Part shown: one piece after another, positions 23,210 to 34,200 of the stretch
How positions within the stretch are numbered: position 1 is the stretch's first letter
Layout: each line of letters starts with the position of its first letter
Translations under genes and position numbers: made by a program
Notes under the pieces: model-generated
Databases searched by the model: none
Told to the model about the DNA's origin: nothing
The model's input: the letters and a program-made list of their open reading frames with translations, nothing else
Assembly: GCA_036365455.1 (NCBI GenBank)
Contig: JAWQUS010000007.1
Location: 18,120,001 to 18,184,000, forward strand
Length of the DNA: 64,000 nucleotides
Source of the DNA: Macrosoma leucophasiata
Lineage: Eukaryota > Arthropoda > Insecta > Lepidoptera > Hedylidae
Direction: 5' to 3'

Positions 23210-26107
23210 GCTTTATTTGAATTATATTGCACGTGTGTTAATTGGTATATGAATGACAACAAAGAACATTTTAACAAATTCTTTATTCCAATCGTAGCAC
23301 CTAGACAATTTGTTTCAGAGATCCACTTATAAGATTCCAATCCCAATAAATTATGTGGTGTAGGAACGAACACCCGTATAGTATCAAAAATTGTATGCGA
23401 TACAGTGGTACGAAAATGATTACATAATTTTTAATGGACTTATCGATATCAACTATAGATACGTGTGTATATATTTAGTAATAGACTTATGATTATGCTA
23501 TCTATCTTTGTAAGATGACAGAAAACAGTAATATTAAAGTCTTCAATAGGCGTAAGATTAAATAGATACTATCAAATACCTACATGCAAGACAATGCTAT
23601 TCCAGTATCACACTAACAATAGGCATAATTAGAAGTCTCAATTATGGCAGTGTTTGATATTTCAAACGACCTATCGCATAACTTAACAATCTAGATGTGA
23701 CCTTTGCATAGACTGTAAACCGATTTTGGTGAAGTAAAATCGATAGTGCCTTTCTTGTGGCCTTGTCTAGAGGTGTATGAAACATTAAAAACGTTTTGTA
23801 AATTTCTATTGTAATGTAAACTATAAGAAATAAATACACATTGCACATCAACTAACTACATCGATCACCGACGCTTCGGTCTTACTAACGGTATTCTCCA
23901 TAGCTTCAATAGATGATTATTGTGACCACACTGGGCCATTGTATACAAACACAAATAATATTCTAGGCAGTTAAGAGTTTCGAGCATTGAAATGCGTTTA
24001 TGAAAATATTGCGTAGTCAAGCATCACTCCAGATATTGGATAAAGATATCACTGGTATCTGGTTTGCATGCCAAGGAAACAAAAAACTACTAAGTTTATG
24101 TACACTTTTTTGAAATATTAATTAAGATTAATTCCGTTGGCGTAGGTATTCCAGTAAAATACGAAAAAAATTGATCACATTGCAAGTACAAATGCCAAAA
24201 GAAACATTTTAAATTATAGTTTTTAATATTACACAGCTGAATTCAAATAAGTACCTACTAATCTATTCTCGTAAAACTCATCTTCAATAAGGTTTTATTT
24301 TAATTCTAGTTAAAAGATACATTTATTTTTATTATTGTATTCTGAACTACAGCCTCATTTATGTACTATATATAGATATTCTAGCGACTATGGATATGAA
24401 AAAGGAGCAAGAAATTGTTCTCATTAAATATGAGCGTCGTACCTAATAGGTAAAATGTACCTAAATGTGTAGAAAATGCTAACTACTTGTTGTACAATTC
24501 CATCAATTTTTCAAGATTAATTCCGATAAAAATCGTACCATTGTAATCAACAATGATATTTATCGGAGTTAATCTATTTGTGTTTAACAGACGAAGATAT
24601 GTGACAATTAAGTTGGAAGATGAGCGACTTTATTAATAATAGTGTAGCTAATGAACATAGGTATTTGGGAATACTGATAGTATTTGTTACCATTTTGGTA
24701 AAAATATTTAGTTTTATGCACTAATTTGAATAAATTAAGAAGTAGATAGTGTGTGTGTGTGTGTGTGTGTGAGGCCTAATCAGAATTATGTTTAAGTTGA
24801 CTTTTATGACACAACCATAAATCATTTATATAAACTTACTCATGTTATAAGGAGATACCATCATCATTCAGATTCATAAATCATAATAAAATAATAATAA
24901 ATATGTAAATCAAACACTCTTTGGACAGTTTTTTAGGATACAAAATAATATTTTAGGCGTTGTCAGCATTGCACATACTATAATTATATGAAATTGTTTA
25001 TATTAAAATAGGTAGGTACTGCTATAAAATGCGGTCAAAGTACAAAGACTTTCCTGTTTCCCAAATTTAATGGTGCTCATAGCATTTAAAAAATATAATT
25101 ATATAATTATTACTTAATGATTTTGGCAAGAGGATCATGACACTACAGCTTTAGCAAGTTTGTATTTATTTAACAACAGTTGATATTTTGACAAGAAAAA
25201 CTATATGGAAGATCACATAAATTACCTAGATTAAAGTTAAAATTATTTGAAACACAAGTTCATAAAAGAACAAAGGATACAAGTGGAATGATATGAAATT
25301 CTTTGAAATGTGATTCACATTTTCTTTCCATCTAAGTGTAGGTATTGGTTGTCAAAATAGATTTCCTGTTTCACATAATATTATCTTAAAAATAATAAAG
25401 TAAATTCTGAAAATTTACAATGTGTAACAGGATTAAATGTGCAACCTGAAACTAGTTTGTTCAGAATTGTAGGGTGTACATACTGTTCAGGGTGTACATA
25501 CTGTTCCTTCCTACAAATTGAGGACAACTTGTTTTTTAATTAAAAAATATTAAATACATAAACATGTGATTTCAGTTCATGTATTATAGCTCGATTTTCT
25601 AATCAGGGTGTATGAGAGTGTGAATTATTCCCATTACATGTTGTATAAGATTCATACCAACTTGCAATGTTACTACATAAGTTACTCTTACAACTCCATT
25701 TAATGCAAACATACAAAAAACACAAACTTTCCAGTTCTTATCATTTTCATTTTCTCAATATATCAAAACCTTGTCCGCTACATTTACAAAATCAATCAAA
25801 ATATGCATTTTTTTAAAAACCTTTACTTATGTTCTCATGTAGTCAAAGGCCTAGTTCCCAGATAGTACATTAGAAAATTATCATACATATTGAGCTTGTT
25901 TATTACTAGAATTCAACAGGAAATCTACTTGTTGTATAACATGCATATCAATCAAGTTTTAAGGGCAAGAAGAAGACAGTAAACCTAATAAATCATTTGG
26001 TCTAAATTAAATGCACTGCAATTTAAGAATCTTATATCTAAACACTAAACATCACAGTTAATACTGAATAAATAAAGATATAATAAATAAATCAAAGGAA
26101 TAAGCTA
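23210..26107. other. Intergenic region between Reeler and MKRN2OS genes
   Basis: AT-rich sequence with no convincing coding exon. It holds a (GT)n tract at about 24751-24770 and a hairpin around 24513-24575 (ATTAATTCCGATAAA with a matching ATTTATCGGAGTTAAT). The part next to 26107 should contain the 3' UTR of the minus-strand gene. Confidence 0.5.
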
Positions 26108-27362
26108 TCATTGACTCTGTATAAAATAGTTCTGCCTCTTGAGCTGACGGTAAAGTGATATATACTTCCCAGCAGCAGACGTTCTTGGAACAACATATTG
26201 TTTGCAAAACAATTTAGGGTCTTGAGCTTTTTCTGATAACTCTCCGCAGTCTAAGGCTCTCAGAAATGCAAGGACAAATGTGAAGCAATTGTGCCTCTCT
26301 TCATTATATCTTTCTGCTTCCCACAAGGGACTAAGGCTCACCTGTAATAAAAAAAACATATTTTACTTATTTCCTCAGACCAATTAATGATGAGTTACTG
26401 TATAATTTATAACTTTTGAATTATGCAGGAACTCATACATTGATAATTTTCATAATTCATAACACATCATACCTACAACAGAACCAATATAGTCATAAAT
26501 GAGAACCAATTCCAATAACTCTTATCTCTAGTCATACATTTGTCATCATAAGGTAAACCTATAGCTTTTATGTATGATGACTGTACTAGTTCTGGTAGTT
26601 GAAATATTTGAATGCATTATTTTTAATAACAACTTAGTTATTCTTACAAGTATCAAACTAACTTGATTTTAAATTATGGAAAAAATATTTCAGATTGAGT
26701 GACAAAATTGACATTAGTAGCTAATAATAGGATTGAAGCAATAATATGAACACATTGAAAATTACTTTCAACAGTACACCATCCCAAATTTCATTCCACA
26801 ACTCATCAAATTGCTCCAATAAAAGGCATTGGTCCCAGTCTGAACTCATTTCAAGCACACTCCATTTCTTTGTTAAAGGGTCAACACCCCTGATACCCTC
26901 CTCACTGAACTCGACCACGTAACCTTGAGAGTTTGTCACTCCTATATGCAAGTCTTTGGAATTGTAATAATCACTGTAACAAGAACATTATTGCAATTGA
27001 ATGTTTACTAGATATGAGTCATTTTCCAAGTATACAATAGTATAGTGAAATGTAACATTTGTGAAGGTGACTTTATACTCACTTTAGAAAATCCCCATGA
27101 GTAGGTTTCATGACAATGGCACGGGGATGTTGAGATGCCTTGACGAAAGGGTATGGGACCCTGAAACAAGTTGGTCACGTAGTAACAAGCTTTCATAGGT
27201 GACACGAATTAAAAATCGAAGTTTATTTAGTACTCACCTAAAAGGCAAGAGGTTGTAGTCGTATCTATCCAATTTTTGTTGACACACAGGGCACTGTTCG
27301 GGAATAATGGTACAAAATACTTTGTGGTCGCAATGGTGGAAACAAAGGATACCCGGATCCAT
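26108..27362 (-). CDS. MKRN2 opposite strand (MKRN2OS)-family protein
   Basis: Four minus-strand exons assemble in phase: 27362-27238, 27160-27083, 26973-26766 and 26341-26108, giving 214 residues, close to the vertebrate family length. The N-terminus (FHHCDHKVFC, PEQCPVCQQKL) has a CxxC-type pattern like the family's CCPLCQQ segment. The middle (DLHIGVTNSQGYVVEF, DWDQCLLLEQFDELW) and C-terminus (ERHNCFTFVLAFL, FCKQYVVPRTSAAGKYISLY) match the family's most conserved blocks. The ERHNCFTF block recalls papain-like/LRAT-type Asn-Cys motifs, but no catalytic role is established. Cellular function is essentially unknown. A start further upstream is unlikely because the ATG opens the conserved Cys/His region. 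Confidence 0.93.
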
Positions 27363-27714
27363 TTTCGAAGTTCAACTGTTTAATCAATTAAACTCTATCT
27401 ATTTATGATAAGAATGCAATGTTGAGTTCTTTAAGATTTATTTGCAAAAGTAAAAGTACATAATAAATCTCAAAATTTCACTGGCTAAGCAAAAACCTGA
27501 CAAAAACCTACAATTGCACTGGTGTGAATTGATATTTATGAAAATTCTAATTTCAATTTCTCATGACTTTGACGTTTGACGTGACGCAGCAAACTGACAA
27601 GCAGGGTGACCAGATTTTTTTTACAACCTCCTCAAATTCTACTTGACATACATTGTTTTGCCGAAGTGACTACTAACTATTCTGCCAGTGACCGGATGAA
27701 TAATATAAAATTAC
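27363..27714. other. Upstream region of the MKRN2OS-family gene
   Basis: Contains the promoter and 5' UTR of the minus-strand gene by position. The CTTTGACGTTTGACGTGACG tract near 27568 carries two TGACG-type (CRE/ATF-like) cores. This is only suggestive. No divergent gene is visible. Confidence 0.4.
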
Positions 27715-28552
27715 TTGTCCAGCTAAAACTTTTTGTAAGTACGTGAAAAACGATCTCAACTGCAAGGCGTCACCTCAAATCGTTTTCACACACTACGTAC
27801 TGTCCTAACAACAGATTTAGGAGTGACTAGTGAGAATACCATGGCGTCTCCTACAGAAAAATTGGTTAGGTTAGGTTGTTTATGCCAACACAATGCGCGA
27901 GCGAAGCTAGCGTGCTGCGGCAGCGGCCGGCAAAGCGCCAGAGCCGAACTTTTGTTTAATAAATACCTGCTAATTTTCTGTCATAGTATAATACTGGAAT
28001 AATTAAAATATTTAATTCTTTCGGTTACTGGCAGAATAGACTCAGCCTTTCTATTAATAAATAATTACCGGAATAACGTAACTTCACGCCTGTAATCCCC
28101 GAAGGGGTAGGCAAAGGTAAATGCATGCATTCAAGCATACATGTAAACACCCACGATTCGCCGGTTACGTTTTGGCCCATGTAACAGGCGATGTGGCGAG
28201 CCTGTTGACATCTCCGGGCACATTACCAAACTTCGAGGTACTGGGACATTTCCAGAAATTGGAAAAATCCCAATTGAACCAGAGATAAAAGACTTTACAC
28301 CATTATCTCTGATAGGCCTACCCGGGAATCGAAGTAGTAGCCTGCTACCACTAGGCTGTTACCGGAATAACATTAAGACCTGCCTAACCTAACCAATTTT
28401 TGTTTAGGAAACTCCATGGTAGTCACTCGTAAATCTTTTTTTAATATGTGACAAAGAGTATACAAATGTATGATCTATGTGAAACCAATCTGAGATGACA
28501 TCGTGCAATTGAGATCGTCTTCACATACTAACAAAAGATTCTAGCTGGACAA
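27715..28552. mobile_element. Long-inverted-repeat element, interrupted by a SINE
   Basis: The left end TTGTCCAGCTAAAA and right end TTCTAGCTGGACAA are inverted, and the similarity continues inward for about 160 bases. Matching blocks include ACGATCTCAA, GAGTGACTA...ACCATGG and AAAATTGGTTAGGTTAGG. It has no coding capacity, so it looks like a foldback or MITE-type DNA element. Exact ends and target duplication are not clear. A family C SINE lies inside at 28078-28358. Confidence 0.7.
28065..28371 (-). repeat. tRNA-derived SINE (family C) with 13-bp target duplication
   Basis: The SINE body (28078-28358) is flanked by perfect direct repeats TTACCGGAATAAC at 28065-28077 and 28359-28371. On the minus strand it starts AGCCTAGTGGTAGCAGGC (A-box-like) and has TTCGATTCCCGGGTAGG (B-box). 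The tail end reads ATTACAGGCGTGAAGTTAC. This copy defines the family's true ends. Confidence 0.93.
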
Positions 28553-28635
28553 AAAAAAATGTGTCCGTGAAGTTAGATACAAGCACAAGAAGTAGTTTAT
28601 TAAATCTATGAGCACAAGTCACTACGAGTGCGAGG

Positions 28636-29010
28636 GGTTTTGGAGGGAACCTCGAAAGAGGCGTGTGGCGCTCTTATTTTATTTCATTTTCTTGGTGTAT
28701 TTTTGAGTAATATTAAATAAAGTTGGTGGCATTTTGTTTGATATAGGCTTATTACAGCGCCCGTGTCTTGTGAAATAGAATAACAGTGCGAAAACACGTC
28801 CTTTCGGGTTGCCTCCAAAACTTCATTGTAAATTTTCTGGTAAAGACCGGTAAAGTAGCGATCGCTATACTCGAATTACTGACGGTGACTGACGGACTTA
28901 TAAATTGACTGACTGACTCTGACTTTTACGCTGCTTATTACGAAAACAAAATATCGTTTTACTTGACACTGGCAATATGCTTAATAGCGATGCCATAACA
29001 TAAAAAAAAA
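28636..29010 (+). repeat. Dispersed repeat F, uninterrupted copy
   Basis: Same family as 3200-5771 but without the hAT-like insertion. It ends in a run of nine A residues. It gives the ancestral sequence AAATTGACTGACTGACTC across the insertion site. Confidence 0.87.
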
Positions 29011-31114
29011 GTCACCGCGAAGAATGCGATTTCATAATTGTTGTTTTTGGCAGAATTACCCTTAAAAGTTGGTAGTTGCCATTAACCAAAAGAAAGAAAG
29101 AAAGAATTGTTGTTTAATACCATTTGGCAGCCTAAAGATTAGGCGTAGGTACCACCTACTGTAACTGTAAATAATTAAATATGCTTACACTCACAGTCCC
29201 ACACTAGGCATAAACTTATGTTGTGGTTGCCGTTGTACACACACAGCACATACACAAACACCCAGACCCGAAACAAACATCTGTAAGCCATACAAACATT
29301 TTTCCCGGTGCGGGGATCGAACCCAATCAAACGGTCGTCTTACACTGCTGGACTAACAGGGTCGTCAGAAATGTATGGTGTTCCTGTTCATAGATATTGT
29401 CGTGTATGCTGCGTCGTCATCAATCGATATGCCTTGATGGCGTGATCTCCCACACCATTGTGCAGTAATTAGAAACTATTCTAGCACCCAACGATACAAC
29501 AGGGCGTTTGCATGTGCGTGACAATTTGTCGATGTTGGACAGCAAAATATCGTGTGACGCGGTCAAAGGATTTCTATGTTGCTATGTCCAGAAATTCGGC
29601 AATGGCCTTATCCAGGTAGTTTGGATACTTAGTTGTAGGATCATTTATTCTATTGGCAGGTCGAAGCTTTATTGCTGGGGAAGCGGTTTTATCACCTTAC
29701 GTGTCTTCTATGGGGCAGTATGATCCAGCTTGACGTATATTCTACCCCTGCTTGGGCAGCATCACGTATCACGTACCTACCCAAATTTTCATCCAAACAA
29801 TGCATGAAGCATATCACGCCGATGTATAGGTACTTATCATAGTAATGATGGTCTTCTGATTCCTAATGGTACGCCAAGAGAAGTAGGTACCTATATGCAT
29901 ACCTAAAATATGATAGAATAGAACCTTTGACTAGTTTTTGTGAACAAGTAGGTACCTACCTAACCGTAAATCACGTCATTTCGAATGTTTAGGTATAAAG
30001 TCATGATATAAAAATCCATCATATAATTGAATGCTCGAAACGTGTAGGTCAAGATGTAGAGGTGTAGGTACCTAACCACCGCTATCCAGTATCTACTACC
30101 TATTACGTTTCAATGTACTGTTCGCAAAAAAATACATGTCTTTTTTTAGAAGCACATGTAATATTATTATAATAATATAATATCAGCTTCCGCAGTCCCG
30201 GGAGACTCAAAGCAACCGAAACGTCGGGTTGATTTTCAAAATCGTTTTAGTTTAATATACGCGAGATAAATTCGTAAAAATAATTTTATTTCAAAAAGTT
30301 ACAATTACAGTTTATTTTTTATTTTAAAATGTACATAATTTCGTATATAAGATTAAAATATACATGTATTCGTACAACACCTACGAGTTTTAATTTTAGT
30401 CAAATTTCTAATAGAGAAATATCGGCACTGACTGTGGCATGGCAGATATTTATTGGTACCTATTAATTTATTTTATTTGTATTTTGCACTAAGTATAAAC
30501 ACACTTTCAGAAGTTATATTCTATAAGAACCTACAGAAAGACAGAACAGAAGGTTAAAAATATACACAATAATCTCATAGTCTTTTTTTTCTGTATCACA
30601 TACCTAACTCCATGTTAAACAAGCATTAAAAATTAATCGGGATTTGCTATAGAAAGTAATAAGGTAAACAGGTGGAAGTGAAGTTCACTAGTGACCGAGC
30701 CCTGAGCGGTGCGGTGTTGGAATTTTGTCAATAATTGAGAGCTGTGTAAACGGCCAGTATTGTGTTTAGCCGTCACCACGACAACGGAGCTAGGGATTAA
30801 ACCACACCTCGGCCACGAGACCCAGTTTTTCGTTCCAGTGAACACTATCACACCAATAGGCAACAAAGACGTACTAAATATAAAAAAAACTTTTACAAAG
30901 TTGATAATTTACATTCTGTTAGTTACCTATTCATAATTTAGTAATAAGTTAAATTCAATCAAGTTATTAAAGTGAGTTTTCAAATGTATTGTTTATTAAG
31001 TATCTACAATATTGTACGTTAGAGTGATGACTTTTTGAGTGTTTAGTATTTATTGAATATTGCTAACAGTCATGCAAAGCAACGTATCGTGATCGTGGTA
31101 GTGATAGGATCGAG
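29011..31114. other. Region upstream of eyes shut, no gene assigned
   Basis: AT-rich with TAGGTACCTACC-type runs and CACACA-rich patches. The stretch next to 31114 should hold the eys 5' UTR and promoter. A 77-codon minus-strand open frame (30866-30633) has no recognisable domain and is not called as a gene. Confidence 0.45.
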
Positions 31115-31242
31115 ATGTGCATCGAGGGGAACAGACGCATCCGGGCGTTATGTCTGTTGTTGCTGGTACCGGTCGTCTCCGCGGGTATTGCCTGTCTCGC
31201 TAACCCCTGCTACCACGGCATCTGTATAGATGATGTTAACAG
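31115..31242 (+). CDS. eys: eys exon 1: signal peptide and start of EGF 1
   Basis: Encodes residues 1-42 plus two bases. Arg-rich start then hydrophobic core [14 protein letters not shown], a clear secretory signal. It then reads [16 protein letters not shown], the first half of an EGF unit, finished in exon 2 ([14 protein letters not shown]). The ATG is the first in frame before the signal sequence. Confidence 0.88.
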
Positions 31243-34200
31243 GTAAACTATTTTTCAGTCAGTCAAACGGTTCAGTCGGATAGGTTCACCAATCGTTTAT
31301 TGCACGCACTTTCCAGAAGTAAGTATCGAAGTTCCTGCTGCCACTAAGTAACCCTTTTAACGACTCGATGTTGCAAGGCAGACTTTCTTCCTTTATACTT
31401 CGCATAATCGGTAGTTTCTCAATAAAAGTTTACATTACAACAAGGTTAATTTAAGGAACTATTCATTTTTTGGGACATTCCCAGTGGCCAATAAGCTCGC
31501 CAACTATTGTGACAAACGGCACTGGCGAATCGTAGGTGTTTGTGTTTACATTTGTGCCTTGCATGAATGTATAAATGCATGCATTTAACACTGCCTACCC
31601 CTATGGGAAGTATAGGCACGAAATTGCTTTACATAATAAAGGGAAAGGTAAATTGTACTTTAACAAGCGTTGATCCAAAGCTAATATTATTATTTAATAA
31701 AGTACGAGTTCATATACTATAAATATAAGATATACATAATTTAGCTCTTTGTTATTAGGTACGCTTTGTGTGAATAACGAATCTTTCCAATTTCGTGCAA
31801 TTAACTCCGCATTAGGTTCTAATGGGGAGTTAATTGCTCGAAATCGGTCAAACACGCAGTAAGCTTAAATTCATTCGACTTAGGTCGGATTTAAAAGTTC
31901 AAGTTAATAAAACAACGTTTTAGCTTAACTGAGTTTAAAATCACCATCAATTCTTCAGTGAAAAAATAGTGGTATTGAACACGTTTAAAAACGTAAAATT
32001 CATTTAACAAGAATTGATCGCGTTTTCGAACGGTGAAATAGGCCCTTAAACCCAGTGTCGTGCTTGCTTTAGAGTTTACTTACAATGCCTTTGTCTTTTT
32101 TAACACAAAAACTTTTCCGAATAAGGAAACCACTGAAACTTATTTTCTTTATATATTCCTTTTGTTTTGAATGATGTTAATTAAAGCGTAACTTTTTAAG
32201 AACTGTCTACTTTTAAAAACGATAAGAAAGTCAAAGTGCCTGAATTTTGATACTTATAATATGCATTCTTGGGCCTAAGGGTCGGCCTCACGGTCGTGAT
32301 AAGACGAGTTTTAAGTTCTTAAAGGAGCTTAATAACACTATTTGGATTTCAACAACGATGATTGTTCGTAATTAGGTTTCAATTGGTTTAAATTTTGGCA
32401 AAATTTTAGGCCAACACACACGTTTTATTAAACTCAGTTCTCAGAGCGAACGGTGAAATCCGGTCTAAGCCTAATAAGCAAATAATTTACCCAATTATGC
32501 TGATGCTCAATCGTTATTACTTTGGTTTACAATCTCATCTTCACCGCCACATCAGCTGCCGAAAAGAGTCCCGAAACAGTACGCACTTAAAATGTAGCAC
32601 GTAGACGATAAAGATCCCAGGTTCGGGTTTTATCAGCTATAATTTATACTGTGGTTTATCGCCTTTGAAGTTTGGCAATATGCCGCCTTCACCCATCAAA
32701 ACACAAATTCATTAAGGTTGTCACGTTTTTGGTTTTTATTTACGTTGTTTGTAACTCGTCAGTTTACGTTGAACATATACAAAAATCCTAAAAACATCAC
32801 GCCTGTAATCCCCGAAGGGGTAAGCGGTGCTAAATGCATATATTCAAACATCCTCGATTCGCCGGTCACTATTTGGCCCATGTAACAGTCGGCGAGCCTG
32901 TTGACATCGCCGGGCACATTGCTAAACTTCGAGGTACTCGGTAGCCCCCAGAAATGGAAAAATCTATCAAACTATAAATAACCTATCAACAGATTTCCCT
33001 GAATTCCCTGAAACAGATTTCCTTGAAATCTGTTAATCTACCACCAATTTATAGTCCGGGACTTAGCGTTGCATTTTCGGCAGTGATATGTCGATACCAT
33101 CGACAACGAATAGCTCGACTGACATAATCGCTCTCTGACGAATCACTATCCGAACTTGCCTGCAGGAAATCTCTGTTTTCGTCTTGATCGAGTTCTTAAG
33201 CTCGATTCTCTTGTTTATCATCTATAAATGAGGATATTAATTATCAAAATTAGGCTACCAGAAATATATAAGCTCAAAGAGTCAGCGACAAAAATTCCAT
33301 ACCGCCAATAGTCTCGCTGATATCCGTTATACTGGTGGCTAATAGGGATACTTGATCTCCCTCGAACCATTTGAAGATATATTTTTCGTCTTTTTCTTCC
33401 CATCCCCAGTCAGTGGGAGATAGTTGATAGATCTTGGAGGTGAGCATGGCTCCAAAAGTGCGCTTTATATGAGGTGAGCATGGCTCCAAAAGTGCGCTTT
33501 ATATGACGTGCGCAGTAGCTCGGATTGACACGGTGGAAAGATCGTCACGTCGATACGGTTTTTCCACTTGAGTATATCGAGTGGAAAAAAGTGAGTGAGT
33601 GAGTGTATAGTGAGTGTTTTCAATAATGGCGTTATTTTTTTTTTTACTTGTAAATCATTTATTTAATACAATTTATAATTGTAAGTATTAAAAAGAGATA
33701 TAGTAGATTTGAGGCATAAGTTGGTAGAGTTGGCAGCACTGATCCACACGGACAGGCAGATGTAGCTTTGAAATTTCGGGGGAGAGACTTAGGTAGCCCG
33801 AAGGTCGTGTTATAGGTTCAACCAAGGCCAGAATCTATCTCGAAATACGTTTAAAAGGAAAGGGCCTAATAGCAATGCTCCAAAATTTTTTATCTCGTCT
33901 GAGTCAGCTGACGGTTTTTCCACCGCTACAGAAGCAGCTGATTGTTGTTTTCATAGGCTAAATTATTTGAAGAATCAAATGAAAAAAATGAAAATGAAAA
34001 TTTTATTTAGCACTTAGCCAGGACACATATGTACAGTATAGTATACACAACAAAATTAAATTTAAAAAAGATAAAAGATAAAATAAAAAATAGAAACAAA
34101 GTAAGTACTGCAGCTGACGATTTTTTTTCAGCTCAGTATGATATCAACTATCTATGAAAAAAGTTTAAGCCAGCGTACTATTACTTAATTTTATTATTTT

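Noticed and set aside
30633..30866. Minus-strand 77-codon frame just upstream of eys
   Set aside because: No recognisable domain, no splice partners and low-complexity surroundings; probably chance or an old repeat.
33274..33489. Minus-strand 71-codon frame with [15 protein letters not shown]
   Set aside because: It looks like coding sequence of a mobile element fragment, but no domain could be named and it includes a 34-bp duplication; not called.
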